64,000 nucleotides of DNA from Spirabiliibacterium pneumoniae (GCF_014884995.1 NZ_JABMII010000005.1:1-64000); one strand, 5' to 3'. Counted from the stretch's first letter, positions 10,099 through 20,281 are shown. Made by a program: numbers and translations. The notes: generated by a model from the letters alone, not told the origin.

Positions 10099-10812
10099 TT
10101 ACTCCCGACCAGGTAGTTTTTTCCAAGTGACTTGATTGCGGATATAAACAGGCTCGATCTCAAGTGCGCTTTGCGTTTCACCGCACGCCCATGCCGCTTG
10201 CGCTAAGGTCAACATATATTGCGCGGATGGCAACGTGATTTCAACCGCTCTTTGCGTCAACGATGCCAGCGCAGGATACGCCCCCCAGCCTGTGCCCACA
10301 CAAATATCTGCATTAATTTGATGCGTTTTGAGCAACGCTAACACACATTCAGGTGGCAGCACTTGTTCATCAAGCAGCGGCTGCCAGCTGTCAAACGCTT
10401 GCCCCTCGTGGCTTATCGTGTGATGTTTAAGCGCGGAAAAATAGACCTCACCCATGCGGGCATCGATGGCGCAAAGTGCGGTTTGCGCACCGCACTTTTG
10501 ATAGGCCGCTTGCGCCATCGCAGTCAAATTCGATACCCCAATCACAGGCAAATCCGCACCTAGCGCCAACCCTTGCACAATACCACAGCCAATGCGCACG
10601 CCAGTAAAACTGCCTGGCCCCCGCCCATACACCAACGCATTCACATCACGCAAGGCAATGCCCGCTTGCGTTAAAATTTCATCCACCATCGGCAAAATGC
10701 GTTTGGTGTGCGCTTTGGGGCTAAGTTCGTCCAAACTCAGCACTTCTCCCCCACGCAGTAATGCCACCGAGCACGCCTCTGTTGCGGTATCCAGTGCCAA
10801 TAATGTTGTCAT
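10099..10812 (-). CDS. tsaB: tRNA threonylcarbamoyladenosine synthesis protein TsaB
   Basis: Partner of TsaD, TsaE and TsaC in making the t6A37 base of ANN-reading tRNAs. The ASKHA-type N-terminus LLALDTATEACSVAL and the motif YGRGPGSFTGVRIG are typical of TsaB/YeaZ, and 237 aa is normal (E. coli 231). Two USS copies in inverted orientation (10473-10498) lie inside the reading frame. The bases encode KCGAQTALC, where other TsaB proteins vary. The start at 10812 has AGGGAT upstream. Confidence 0.95.
   Translation of the reverse strand: MTTLLALDTATEACSVALLRGGEVLSLDELSPKAHTKRILPMVDEILTQAGIALRDVNALVYGRGPGSFTGVRIGCGIVQGLALGADLPVIGVSNLTAMAQAAYQKCGAQTALCAIDARMGEVYFSALKHHTISHEGQAFDSWQPLLDEQVLPPECVLALLKTHQINADICVGTGWGAYPALASLTQRAVEITLPSAQYMLTLAQAAWACGETQSALEIEPVYIRNQVTWKKLPGRE
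10473..10498. repeat. Inverted USS pair inside tsaB
   Basis: AAAGTGCGGT-TTGCGC-ACCGCACTTT is a perfect 10-bp dyad with a 6-base loop made of two DNA uptake signals. It lies in the middle of the tsaB coding sequence, not at a gene end. Confidence 0.9.
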
Positions 10813-10931
10813 ACGATTATCCCTAAAATGTCGTTTATGCGCTAAATTGAATGTTGTTATTTTAACATAAAAGTGCGCTTTTAAAATCCATCAGCGCAGG
10901 TTGTGAACCGCACTTTTATGCTCGCCAATGC

Positions 10932-12860
10932 TCACGGCGTGTCGGTTAAAAACGCGATTGCCTTGTTTAAATCACGGGTACGTTTGGCGTTAGGCAGGCT
11001 TTTCACAAAGGTTTGGCCATAAGCGCGCATCACCAAGCGGCTGTCACAGATGATGATCACACCACGATCGCTGACATCACGAATAAGCCGCCCCACGCCT
11101 TGTTTTAAGGTAATGACCGCACTGGGTAATTGAATGTCGTAAAACGGATCCCCCCCGCGCAAACGGCAATCTTCAATGCGCGCTTTCAGCAGTGGCTCAT
11201 CGGGTGCCGTGAAAGGCAGCTTGTCGATAATCACCAAGCTCAACGCCGCCCCACGCACATCCACCCCTTCCCAAAAACTGGCTGTGGCCACCAATACACA
11301 CTCTGGCTCGCGTGAAAATTTATCCAACAACGCCAGCTTGCTGCTGTCGCCCTGACAAAGCACATTAAGCGCCGAATTTTCACGCAGGAACTGAGCTAAA
11401 TCCCGCATCATTTGATACGACGTACACAGCAAAAAGCAGCGCCCATGATTAGCTTCAATCACGCTTTGCAACATCTCGCCGAGTTTGGCAGCGGTGTGGC
11501 GTTGGTTGCTGGCAGGTAAAAAGCGCGGCACGCACAACATTGCTTGCTGCTGATAATCAAATGGTGAGGCAAGCACAATCTCGCGCGCTTGAGTAATGCC
11601 CATACGTTGACAGAAAAACGCAAACGTTCCCCCCACCTCTAACGTGGCGGACGTAAACACCCACGCGGCGTCGTGCTCTTTAAGTTGCTGACCAAATTTT
11701 TCCGCCACTGTCAGTGGCGTGATGTGTAACGTAAACAAACGGTTGAAGGTTTCATACCAATAGCAATAGCCTGTCTGGCTGGTTTGGCAAATGCGCTCAA
11801 GGGTGGCGATGTGACTGTTGATGCGCTCAAAAATACTGTCGATCGTCGGGCTACGCCCAAGATGCCCTTTGACAACATCACGCAAAAAGGCCAAATTTTT
11901 CGCCAATGTGTCAACCGCACTTTGTGCCGCACTGGATTGCAGCAGCTCACGCAAATTGCCACGCTGATTGCCATCACCGAGCAGCAGGCGCACATCTTGT
12001 ACAATTTTGTTGAGGTGATCAGCTGCTGTGTTGAGCTGCTTGGCATCTTTAAGTTCCGTGCGATAACACAATATCGCATCACGGCAAAGATCGAACAGTT
12101 GGCGAGCACTCAGCGAAATGCCAAAATAGTGGCTTGCCACATCTGGCAGCTGGTGCGCTTCGTCGAAAATCACAATATCCGCATTGGGAATCAGCTCGCC
12201 AAAACCGCCCTCTTTCACCGCCATATCCGCACAAAACAAGTGATGATTGACAACAACTAAATCCGCGTCCAGCGCTTTTTTGCGTGCTTTAAGCACATAA
12301 CATTCCTTAAACTGCGGGCAATCTGAACCTAAACAATTTTCGTTGGTGCTGGTCAGCTGGCTCAACAGCGGGCTGTCTTCAGCAATGCTCTCACATTCGC
12401 TTAAATCCCCCGTGCTACTTTGCGCTTGCCATTGACGCACGCGGCTGAGATCGGCCAGCACACTGCGATCACCGAGCACGCCTTCGGCAATGAGTTTATC
12501 CAGTCGCTCAAGGCAGAGATAATTGCTACGCCCCTTGAGCAGCGCCAGCTTGCCACTGTATTGCAACGCTTTTTGAATGGTGGGCAAATCACGTTTGTAG
12601 AGCTGATCTTGTAAGTTTTTTGAACCCGTGGAGATGATCGTTTTTTTGCCCGACAGCATAGCGGGCACTAAATACGCAAATGTCTTGCCAGTGCCCGTGC
12701 CTGCTTCAATCACTAATTGCGATTTTGTCGCAATCGCCTCATCCACCGCACTCGCCATCGTCGTTTGCTCCGCACGGGGCTGAAAGCCCTGAATATGCTC
12801 TGCCAGCGTGCCTTTAGTCGCAAAGGCTTTTTTCACACGGGTACGATAGTTGTCTGCCAT
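10932..12860 (-). CDS. yoaA: DinG/XPD-family ATP-dependent DNA helicase YoaA
   Basis: Superfamily 2 helicase of the iron-sulfur XPD/DinG group; in E. coli YoaA works with the polymerase III chi subunit at stalled forks. Walker A (GTGTGKT, near residue 56), the DEAH box (VIFDEAHQLPD) and motif VI (QGVGRLIRD) are present. Cysteines between motifs I and II (NCLGSDCPQFKEC plus an earlier YLCLERL) form the expected 4Fe-4S site. The length is 642 aa, against 636 in E. coli. It begins 5 bp after radA and is separated from tsaB by 119 bp that holds a USS copy. Confidence 0.94.
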   Translation of the reverse strand: MADNYRTRVKKAFATKGTLAEHIQGFQPRAEQTTMASAVDEAIATKSQLVIEAGTGTGKTFAYLVPAMLSGKKTIISTGSKNLQDQLYKRDLPTIQKALQYSGKLALLKGRSNYLCLERLDKLIAEGVLGDRSVLADLSRVRQWQAQSSTGDLSECESIAEDSPLLSQLTSTNENCLGSDCPQFKECYVLKARKKALDADLVVVNHHLFCADMAVKEGGFGELIPNADIVIFDEAHQLPDVASHYFGISLSARQLFDLCRDAILCYRTELKDAKQLNTAADHLNKIVQDVRLLLGDGNQRGNLRELLQSSAAQSAVDTLAKNLAFLRDVVKGHLGRSPTIDSIFERINSHIATLERICQTSQTGYCYWYETFNRLFTLHITPLTVAEKFGQQLKEHDAAWVFTSATLEVGGTFAFFCQRMGITQAREIVLASPFDYQQQAMLCVPRFLPASNQRHTAAKLGEMLQSVIEANHGRCFLLCTSYQMMRDLAQFLRENSALNVLCQGDSSKLALLDKFSREPECVLVATASFWEGVDVRGAALSLVIIDKLPFTAPDEPLLKARIEDCRLRGGDPFYDIQLPSAVITLKQGVGRLIRDVSDRGVIIICDSRLVMRAYGQTFVKSLPNAKRTRDLNKAIAFLTDTP

Positions 12861-12865
12861 AGTGT

Positions 12866-14239
12866 TTAGAAGCCGTCTAGCACGTCAAGGGCATCGGTGA
12901 GTTTTTTCACGGTGAACACTTGCATATTCGCAATGGCGTGTTTCGGTTTGTTGGCAAAGGGTACGATAGCGCGGCGAAATCCGTGTTTGGCGGCCTCACT
13001 AATGCGCTCTTGCCCACTGGCCACAGGGCGAATCTCACCTGCCAGCCCAACCTCGCCAAACACCACTAAATCCTGCGGTAAAGGACGGTTGCGCAGGCTT
13101 GAAATCAGCGCCAGTAACAAGGCTAAATCCGCTCCCGTTTCAGTCACTTTCACGCCGCCAACCACGTTGACGAACACATCTTGATCCGACATTTGCAGCC
13201 CGCCGTGGCGATGCAACACCGCCAACAATAACGCCAAGCGATTGTGTTCCAATCCCACCGCAACACGGCGCGGATTAGCCAACATAGAATGGTCAACCAA
13301 CGCTTGAATTTCAACCAATAATGGGCGAGTGCCCTCCCAAATGACCATCACCGAACTGCCTGGCGTTTGCTCCTCACCGCGGCTTAAGAAAATGGCAGAA
13401 GGATTTTTCACCTCCCGCAGACCTTGCTCGGTCATCGCAAACACGCCAAGCTCATTGACCGCGCCAAAACGGTTTTTCTGGCTGCGTAAAGTGCGGTAGC
13501 GCGAATCGGCTTCGCCTTCCAGCAAAATGGAACAGTCAATGCAGTGCTCAAGCACTTTGGGGCCTGCAAGCGTACCATCTTTCGTCACATGACCCACCAT
13601 AATAATCGCCACATGGTGAGTTTTAGCATAGCGCGTAAGGAATGTTGCACACTCACGCACCTGTGCCACACTACCTGGTGAAGATTGAATATCGGCCAAG
13701 TGCATCACTTGAATGGAATCGATCACCATTATTTGTGGCTTTTCTAGATCAGCGGTGGCACAAATTTGCTCAACAGACGTTTCCGACAGCATACGCAATT
13801 GATCCGTTGGCAGGCTTAAACGATTAGCGCGCATGGCCACTTGTTGCAGCGATTCTTCCCCCGTGACGTAGAGGGTTTTCATCTTTTGCGACAAAGCACA
13901 CATCACCTGTAACAGCAAAGTACTTTTACCCGCCCCTGGGTGACCGCCAATCAAAATCGCACTGCCAGGCACCACACCGCCGCCAAGCACACGGTCAAGC
14001 TCATGAAACTGGCTGGAAAAGCGCGGCAGCTCTTGCAGTGAAATTTCCGAAAGCGTTTGCACTTTGCTATTTTGCTCGCCCGCATAACCACTAAAGCGGC
14101 TGCCTTTGGTCACTGCTGGCGCAATGCGCACTTCAGTGATGGTGTTCCACGCTTTGCAGGTGTGACACTGGCCTTGCCAACGGGCATATTCCGCGCCACA
14201 ATCGTTACATACAAACGCTTTTTTTGCTGCTTTTGCCAT
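12866..14239 (-). CDS. radA: DNA repair protein RadA
   Basis: RecA-like helicase that drives branch migration during recombination and natural transformation. The N-terminal C4 zinc finger (CNDCGAEY ... CHTCKAW), Walker A (GGHPGAGKST), the RadA-specific KNRFG motif and the C-terminal Lon-like domain are all visible in 457 aa (E. coli 460). It lies 2 bp after ygiF and 5 bp before yoaA, so these form a leftward operon. Confidence 0.97.
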   Translation of the reverse strand: MAKAAKKAFVCNDCGAEYARWQGQCHTCKAWNTITEVRIAPAVTKGSRFSGYAGEQNSKVQTLSEISLQELPRFSSQFHELDRVLGGGVVPGSAILIGGHPGAGKSTLLLQVMCALSQKMKTLYVTGEESLQQVAMRANRLSLPTDQLRMLSETSVEQICATADLEKPQIMVIDSIQVMHLADIQSSPGSVAQVRECATFLTRYAKTHHVAIIMVGHVTKDGTLAGPKVLEHCIDCSILLEGEADSRYRTLRSQKNRFGAVNELGVFAMTEQGLREVKNPSAIFLSRGEEQTPGSSVMVIWEGTRPLLVEIQALVDHSMLANPRRVAVGLEHNRLALLLAVLHRHGGLQMSDQDVFVNVVGGVKVTETGADLALLLALISSLRNRPLPQDLVVFGEVGLAGEIRPVASGQERISEAAKHGFRRAIVPFANKPKHAIANMQVFTVKKLTDALDVLDGF

Positions 14240-14241
14240 AA

Positions 14242-15228
14242 CTACCCAATGCTAAGTTGAATTAAAAAAAGGTGCCGACGAGTACAAATATTGGAATAAA
14301 ACACGTTATCCAGCGCCGCACGTTGCGCCTCTTCTTGCATATTCTCAATCGCTTCAAATTTACGCAATAGCCGCACATTGAGATCAAAAAAGTGCTCATT
14401 CAGATCCAGCAACCGCACTTTACTTTTTTTCTGTATGATAGCCGCCATTGCGCTTTGTTGCGCTTGCCAAAATTGATAAAGTGCGGTCAGCTCACGCAAA
14501 TCACTATCGCCTCGCAAAATAAGCTCAATCAAACTCAACTCATGTGCTAACAGGCGATCTAGATGGGTTTCATCTAACACCTTTGGCAACTGCAAAGGAG
14601 GCAGCGGTTGGCTCGGCGCAATACCACTGAGCTGATAGCCACGCTCCGCTTTGCTTAGCTGGCCGAAGCGCGCGCCATCCATGGCGGTAATGTGTGAAAC
14701 AAAGGTCAACAAATCGGTTACACTGCCCTGTTTAAGTTCAAATTCAATTTCGCTAATTGGCGCACGATGTTCTCCCGAAATGATTTCCCCTTGATCAAGG
14801 GCAACTTCAATCACTGAGCCAGTGCCGAGCTCCACCGTCCACGTTTGGCGCAAAAAATCGGTGCTAAAAATGGCTTTCAGGCTGGCTTGCAACACCGTGA
14901 GTGGCGTGTCAAATTGTAACTCAGGAAATTGCGCAAAACGGCTTAAGTCTGGCTTAGGACTGGCGAGCGGCACGTTATATTCTGGCCGCTGATGCAATCC
15001 GCCTGTCACATGGCCTGAAAGTTTTAATGTCAATTCAAAGGATTGATTGATTGTGCGCACGCGCAAACCCATTTTATGGCGCGAGAAAAAACGATCATCA
15101 CTGTCATAATAACAATTTCCCAGCACCGCTTGAGTGTGAGACAACAGGCGATAATCACTCATCGCTTGACTTAAGAATGTTGCAACATTTTGTTTTACAA
15201 GGAGTTTAACTTCAACTTCAGGCAACAT
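14242..15228 (-). CDS. ygiF: CYTH-domain inorganic triphosphatase (YgiF-like)
   Basis: Metal-dependent tripolyphosphatase family. The N-terminal CYTH signature ExExK is Glu4-Glu6-Lys8 (PEVEVKLL), with later tunnel residues such as GLRVRTIN, FELTLKL and SEIEFELKQG. The C-terminal helical region resembles a CHAD domain but is short: the protein has 328 aa, against 433 in E. coli YgiF. The stop codon is clear and the downstream radA start is 2 bp away, so the shortness is not an obvious frameshift. It diverges from the DUF47-pit operon. Confidence 0.82.
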   Translation of the reverse strand: MLPEVEVKLLVKQNVATFLSQAMSDYRLLSHTQAVLGNCYYDSDDRFFSRHKMGLRVRTINQSFELTLKLSGHVTGGLHQRPEYNVPLASPKPDLSRFAQFPELQFDTPLTVLQASLKAIFSTDFLRQTWTVELGTGSVIEVALDQGEIISGEHRAPISEIEFELKQGSVTDLLTFVSHITAMDGARFGQLSKAERGYQLSGIAPSQPLPPLQLPKVLDETHLDRLLAHELSLIELILRGDSDLRELTALYQFWQAQQSAMAAIIQKKSKVRLLDLNEHFFDLNVRLLRKFEAIENMQEEAQRAALDNVFYSNICTRRHLFLIQLSIG

Positions 15229-15362
15229 AACGATCCTTTTATTTATATTTAGGGCTTGATTATATCAGTGTTTTTATAATTTGTGATGTCAAAAAGGCAA
15301 AAGTGCGGTTGTAACAAGGGGCACGAAAGTGATTTTTCAATGTGCAATGACGCGATTTTAGG

Positions 15363-15368
15363 TATAAT
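15363..15368 (+). promoter_or_regulatory. Candidate -10 box for the DUF47-pit operon
   Basis: A perfect TATAAT lies 38 bp upstream of the DUF47 start codon. A weak -35 (TGTGCA at 15341) sits 16 bp before it. A USS copy lies at 15302-15310, upstream. Confidence 0.5.
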
Positions 15369-15406
15369 GACACCGTTGTCACCATCCATTTTTAAGGAGT
15401 CAAACA

Positions 15407-16087
15407 ATGCCGATCAACAATATCTTAGGGCTTTTCGCTCACTCGCCTCTTAAACCCCTTGAAAAACACTCCAAAAAAGTCAGCGAATGTTGCGATTATT
15501 TAATCCCATTTTTTGAAGCCTCGTTTGCCAAAGATTGGGAGAAAGCCGAAGCGCTGCGCGAGCAGATTTCACTGGCCGAGCGCGAAGCGGATGTATTAAA
15601 ACGTGAAATTCGTCTACGCTTGCCACGCGGTCTGTTTATGCCCGTTGATCGCACTGATTTATTAGAGTTAGTGACCCAACAAGATAAACTCGCTAACTAT
15701 GCCAAAGACGTTTCAGGGCGTGTGATTGGTCGCCATTTGTATATTCCTGAATCACTACAAGCGGATTTTCTTGCCTATGTCAAACGTAGCTTAGATGCCT
15801 CCCACCAAGCTAATTTGGTGATCGAAGAAATGGAAAGTTTGCTTGAAACGGGTTTTAAAGGCCGTGAATTAAGCTTTGTCAATAAGATGATTAATTCTCT
15901 CGATAGTATTGAAGATGACACCGATCACCAACAAGTTGTGTTGCGCCGTGCATTGATGGCCATTGAAGACCAATTCAAACCAATTGACGTGATTTTCTTA
16001 TACAAAATCATTGAATGGATTGGGGTGCTGGCGGATCAAGCACAACGTGTAGGCTCGCGCATTGAACTTATGCTTGCGCGCTCATAA
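15407..16087 (+). CDS. DUF47/PhoU-like protein (TIGR00153 family)
   Basis: 226-aa all-helical protein of the DUF47 family, related to PhoU, which in many bacteria is paired with Pit-type phosphate permeases as a regulator or accessory. The start at 15407 has a strong AAGGAGT site. Charged helices (AEREADVLKREIRLRLPRG) are typical. The pit permease gene begins 24 bp downstream in the same direction, the same pair known in H. influenzae. The direct biochemical role is unproven. Confidence 0.88.
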   Translation: MPINNILGLFAHSPLKPLEKHSKKVSECCDYLIPFFEASFAKDWEKAEALREQISLAEREADVLKREIRLRLPRGLFMPVDRTDLLELVTQQDKLANYAKDVSGRVIGRHLYIPESLQADFLAYVKRSLDASHQANLVIEEMESLLETGFKGRELSFVNKMINSLDSIEDDTDHQQVVLRRALMAIEDQFKPIDVIFLYKIIEWIGVLADQAQRVGSRIELMLARS

Positions 16088-16111
16088 CGAGGCTTCAGGC
16101 AAGGATCTTTT

Positions 16112-17374
16112 ATGGAATTTATTGCACAATATGGGCAGTTAATTGTCATCATCACTGCTATAGCGGGACTTTTGATGGCGTTTGGTATTGGCGCCAACGA
16201 TGTTTCCAATGCTATGGGCACTTCTGTTGGCTCTGGAACCATCACGGCAAAACAAGCGGTGATAATTGCGATGATCTTTGAATTTGCTGGTGCTTATTTA
16301 GCAGGTGGTGAAGTAACACAAACCATCAAAAGTGGGATTGTTGACCCCGCTTTATTTGAAGGTGAGCCACAAACGCTGGTGTTGGGAATGATGTCCGCAC
16401 TGTTCTCTGCTGGCGCTTGGCTTTTGATCGCTTCCTATATGGGCTGGCCAGTATCTACTACACACTCTATTGTGGGCGCACTAATTGGATTTGCTTGTGT
16501 GACTGTTGGCCCCCATACCGTCGAATGGAGTACAGTAAAAAGCATTGTTGGCAGTTGGTTTATCACGCCAGTGATTTCAGGCATTGTAGCCTACACCATT
16601 TTCATCAGCACACAAAAGCTCATTTTCGACACTGAGACTCCGCTTGATAATGCTAAAAAATACGGTCCCTACTACATGGGATTAACAAGCTTTATTTTAA
16701 GTATTGTCACCATGACCAAGGGGTTAAAACACGTAGGATTACACCTTTCAGGCCTTGAAACCTTTTTGATCTCACTGGTGATTAGTATCTCGTCAATCAT
16801 CTTTTGTTATTTCTATTTCCGCAGTAAATCATTTGAAAATCGTGTGCAAGGCGGTACATTTGGTGGCGTGGAAAAAGTTTTTAGTATTCTAATGTTGCTT
16901 ACTGCGTGTTCAATGGCGTTTGCCCATGGTTCAAATGACGTAGCCAACGCTATCGGGCCGCTTTCTGCCGTAGTAGCGATTATTCATGGTGGTGGCGTGA
17001 TTGCCGCCAAAAGTGCCATTGCTTGGTGGATTTTGCCTCTCGGTGCTATCGGGATTGTGTTCGGCTTAGCCTTGATGGGCTACCGCGTGATGGGTACCAT
17101 CGGTGGCGGGATCACCGATCTCACCCCAAGCCGTGGGTTTTCAGCTGAATTTGCCACAGCCATCACAGTGGTTGTGGCATCTGGCACGGGCTTGCCTATT
17201 TCAACTACACAAACCTTGGTAGGTGCTGTACTTGGCGTGGGCTTTGCCCGTGGGATTGCCGCGCTTAATCTCGGCGTGATCCGCAATATTTTCGCCTCTT
17301 GGGTGATTACTTTACCTGCTGGCGCATTATTTGCTATTATTTTCTATTATTTACTGCACGCTATCTTTCACTAA
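16112..17374 (+). CDS. Pit-family inorganic phosphate permease
   Basis: 420-aa inner membrane transporter of the inorganic phosphate transporter family. It contains the duplicated signature seen as GANDVSNAMGTSVGSGT near the N-terminus and HGSNDVANAIGP in the second half, plus about ten hydrophobic segments. It probably imports phosphate (as metal-phosphate) with a proton or sodium ion. The start has AAGGATC upstream. It follows the DUF47 gene, which supports the assignment. Confidence 0.92.
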   Translation: MEFIAQYGQLIVIITAIAGLLMAFGIGANDVSNAMGTSVGSGTITAKQAVIIAMIFEFAGAYLAGGEVTQTIKSGIVDPALFEGEPQTLVLGMMSALFSAGAWLLIASYMGWPVSTTHSIVGALIGFACVTVGPHTVEWSTVKSIVGSWFITPVISGIVAYTIFISTQKLIFDTETPLDNAKKYGPYYMGLTSFILSIVTMTKGLKHVGLHLSGLETFLISLVISISSIIFCYFYFRSKSFENRVQGGTFGGVEKVFSILMLLTACSMAFAHGSNDVANAIGPLSAVVAIIHGGGVIAAKSAIAWWILPLGAIGIVFGLALMGYRVMGTIGGGITDLTPSRGFSAEFATAITVVVASGTGLPISTTQTLVGAVLGVGFARGIAALNLGVIRNIFASWVITLPAGALFAIIFYYLLHAIFH

Positions 17375-17428
17375 GTCAATTTAGGTCGGTCAGGAGTGGC
17401 CGACCACATAACTATAAACAGGATTTCT

Positions 17429-18037
17429 ATGAAAAATAGACTGATAACACTCGTGCTCACCACACTTTCACTTTCGCTCACCGCCCCAGTGTTGGCCGAC
17501 ACGCGTTATGTGACCGATGATCTCAGCACGTATATGCGCAAAGGGGCTGGTGATGAATATCGCATTTCTGGCTCGATCAAAGCGGGCGAAAAAGTTAATG
17601 TGCTCAATCAAAAAGACAAATACAGTCTCATTCGTGATAGCCGCAACCGCGAAGGTTGGATTTTAAGCAATGAACTCTCAAGTGAACCGAGTGCAAAAAT
17701 TCAGGTGCCTGCGCTGAAAAACCAAATTCAAGAGTTGAGTTTGAAACTCAATAAAATTGATGAGGAATGGCAACAACGGGTGAGTGAAATGCAACGCCGC
17801 ACCCGCCAAGCTGAAACCCAAAGCAGCCAATTATTAGAGCAAAATAGTCAGCTCAAACGCCAACTGGTGACAGTGCAAAACAAAAATAAAGAATATGAGG
17901 CGTTACTGAGCGCAGAAAAACAAGAAATCATTATCCGCTGGTTTTTATACGGCGGCTCGGTGATGCTCGTCGGCTTGCTGTTGGGCTTGATTATCCCACG
18001 CTTGTTCCCGCGCCGTCGCCGTGATGGCTGGGCATAA
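17429..18037 (+). CDS. ygiM: SH3-domain membrane protein YgiM (TIGR04211)
   Basis: Membrane-anchored bacterial SH3 protein with unknown exact role. In order it has a signal peptide (to about residue 23, APVLA), an SH3-like domain ([15 protein letters not shown] ... REGWI), a coiled-coil segment (about residues 95-155) and one C-terminal transmembrane helix ending in RRRRDGWA. The start at 17429 (MKNRLI) follows CAGGAT; a longer frame from 17396 lacks a signal sequence at its start. The next gene, cca, begins within 1-2 bp, and the ygiM-cca pairing is conserved with E. coli. Confidence 0.88.
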   Translation: MKNRLITLVLTTLSLSLTAPVLADTRYVTDDLSTYMRKGAGDEYRISGSIKAGEKVNVLNQKDKYSLIRDSRNREGWILSNELSSEPSAKIQVPALKNQIQELSLKLNKIDEEWQQRVSEMQRRTRQAETQSSQLLEQNSQLKRQLVTVQNKNKEYEALLSAEKQEIIIRWFLYGGSVMLVGLLLGLIIPRLFPRRRRDGWA

Positions 18038-18038
18038 T

Positions 18039-19307
18039 ATGCAAAGTGCGGTCGACGCATCCATTTATCTTGTCGGCGGCGCAGTTCGCGATGCCCTGCT
18101 CGGCCTTGAGGTGAAAGACCGCGACTATGTCGTGGTGGGTTCCACGCCTGAGTCCATGCTACGCCAAGGCTTTCGCCAAGTAGGTGCACAATTCCCAGTG
18201 TTTTTGCACCCCGAAAGCCATGAGGAATATGCACTAGCGCGCACCGAACGCAAGGATGGCCACGGCTATCAAGGCTTTGCTTTTGATTTCACGCCCAGCG
18301 TCACCCTTGAACAAGATTTAATTCGCCGCGATTTGACCATTAACGCCATTGCGCAATCCCCAGACGGCAAATTAATTGACCCCTACGGTGGCATAAAAGA
18401 TATTGAAAACCGCACTTTGCGCCACATCTCCCCCGCATTTGCGGAAGACCCACTGCGCGTGCTGCGCGTAGCACGTTTTTATGCCCGCTTTGCCCACTTA
18501 GGTTTCACCATTGCGCCCGAAACCATGGCGCTGATGCGTTGCATCACCGATAGCGGCGAACTGGCTTTTCTTACCCCCGAGCGGGTGTGGCTTGAATGCG
18601 AAAAAGCCTTAACGAGCCAAAGCCCACAATGCTTTTTCAGCGCACTGCATGCGTGTGGCGCACTGACGGTTTTAATGCCAGAAATTGAAGGGCTTTTTGG
18701 CGTGCCTAATCCCGCCAAACATCACCCCGAGATTGACAGTGGCATTCACACCCTTATGGTGCTTGAGCAAAGCGCGCGCTTGAGTGTTGATGATGACACC
18801 GCGCACAAAGTCAAAGTGCGGTTCGCCGCCCTCACCCATGATTTAGGCAAAGCACTAACTAAGCCTGAGATTTTGCCGCATCACTACGGCCATGAAGAGC
18901 GCGGCGTAAAAAGCGTTAAAGCGCTGTGCCAACGGCTGAAGGTGCCCAACACCGTGGCGCACTTTGCACAACTCAGTTGCCGCTTTCACACCCATGTTCA
19001 CCGCATTATGGAGATGAAACCAAGCACCATTGTGCGCTTTTTTGATCAGATTGACGCTTGGCGTAAGCCCGATAATTTGATGGATTTAGCATTGGTGTGC
19101 CGCGCAGACTTACACGGTCGATTGGGCTTTGAAAATGCAACATACCCGCAAGCGGACATTGCACTCGCGCTATTCACCGCCGCCAACCACGTCGACGTGC
19201 AAGCCATCATCGCACAAGGCTTTCAAGGCGTACAAATCCGCGAACAGCTGACCAAAGCGCGTATAGAGCGCGTGCAGCAGGCAAAAGTGCGGTTCACTCA
19301 AGGCTAA
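18039..19307 (+). CDS. cca: CCA-adding tRNA nucleotidyltransferase
   Basis: Builds and repairs the 3' CCA end of tRNAs. The nucleotidyltransferase motifs LVGGAVRD and KDRDYVVVG and the HD phosphohydrolase domain ([10 protein letters not shown], about residue 262) make it the multifunctional type. The ATG at 18039 is one base after the ygiM stop and gives 422 aa; ATG 18024 or GTG 18021 would overlap ygiM. The first codons after the start are a USS (18043-18051, encoding QSAVD), so the family N-terminus (MxxYLVGG) is extended by about eight residues. A second USS ends the gene and overlaps yafD. Confidence 0.94.
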   Translation: MQSAVDASIYLVGGAVRDALLGLEVKDRDYVVVGSTPESMLRQGFRQVGAQFPVFLHPESHEEYALARTERKDGHGYQGFAFDFTPSVTLEQDLIRRDLTINAIAQSPDGKLIDPYGGIKDIENRTLRHISPAFAEDPLRVLRVARFYARFAHLGFTIAPETMALMRCITDSGELAFLTPERVWLECEKALTSQSPQCFFSALHACGALTVLMPEIEGLFGVPNPAKHHPEIDSGIHTLMVLEQSARLSVDDDTAHKVKVRFAALTHDLGKALTKPEILPHHYGHEERGVKSVKALCQRLKVPNTVAHFAQLSCRFHTHVHRIMEMKPSTIVRFFDQIDAWRKPDNLMDLALVCRADLHGRLGFENATYPQADIALALFTAANHVDVQAIIAQGFQGVQIREQLTKARIERVQQAKVRFTQG

Positions 19308-20172
19308 AATCCATCACCAATGGATTGTGATCTGACGCGTCAGTCTGCTCTGTCCATGCGTTGATCACCTTGATGTCGCGCACAAAAATATGATCCAGCA
19401 CGTTGTGCATAAAATGCTTGCGAAAATCAGGATTAAACTTCACTGCCTGCATGCCGTATTGTGCTACTAACCGCTGCAGCAAGCGCATCCGCCGCGCCCG
19501 CCAACTGTTGAAATCCCCCGCGAGAATAATCGGACCGTCATGCTGATTTATGATGTCAAACATGGCTTTCAGCTGCTGCTCGTAATTTTTGGGATTCCAC
19601 TCAAAATTCACCAAATGCACGTTGATCACCAGCAAAGTGCGGTTATCAGGCAAGGGAAAATGTGCTGCTTGCGCAATTTTAGGAATGCGAATCCATGGCT
19701 CTTGCTCAGAGGCAATACAATAGCGCTGAGGCAAATAGGTTGCCAGCAACATCACACCAGACATATCATTATGATAAGAAAATGTGCCTGCATGAATGCC
19801 GTGCCACGACTTCTCGCGCGGCAAAAGTTGCTCGAGGTGATTATTTTGTGTAGCCTCTTGTAACAGCAAAAAATCAGCATGTTTCGCATAGTGACTCAAC
19901 TTTTGCTGCCAACCCGCGTCTTCGCCTTTGTGTATGTTCCAATCCACCAAGCGAAAGCGCGTTTTGTCACGAATGGGTGCGAGGGCCGCATGTTCAAAAC
20001 AGCGCAAATTATGAGTACTTTGCGCCATCAGCTCGCTATGTGCAGGAGCAGGCAGATTGATGGTGTCAATCTCTGGCTGAGAGAAAATTTTCAACGGTTT
20101 TATGTAATGATAAGCCACTGCCACTCCCAAAACGGCCACCAACAGCCACCCAATTTTACGTTTTTGTCTCAT
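19294..20172 (-). CDS. yafD: Endonuclease/exonuclease/phosphatase-fold protein, YafD family
   Basis: 292-aa protein with an N-terminal membrane anchor (residues 7-24) and an EEP (DNase I-like) domain. Metal and catalytic residues are visible in [21 protein letters not shown] and the terminal SDHNPLV. The pattern matches E. coli YafD (UPF0294), whose substrate is not known. It converges with cca, overlapping it by 14 bp, and diverges from the antiporter gene with a 109-bp gap. Confidence 0.82.
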   Translation of the reverse strand: MRQKRKIGWLLVAVLGVAVAYHYIKPLKIFSQPEIDTINLPAPAHSELMAQSTHNLRCFEHAALAPIRDKTRFRLVDWNIHKGEDAGWQQKLSHYAKHADFLLLQEATQNNHLEQLLPREKSWHGIHAGTFSYHNDMSGVMLLATYLPQRYCIASEQEPWIRIPKIAQAAHFPLPDNRTLLVINVHLVNFEWNPKNYEQQLKAMFDIINQHDGPIILAGDFNSWRARRMRLLQRLVAQYGMQAVKFNPDFRKHFMHNVLDHIFVRDIKVINAWTEQTDASDHNPLVMDFSLE

Positions 20173-20281
20173 TTTCTTGCCATGCTTACATGCGTTAAAG
20201 GTAATATAACAATTTATTGCTTTACATACGAGGGGGGAATTGGTTTAATTTGCCCAATTAAATTGAAAAAAAGGACGGTTT

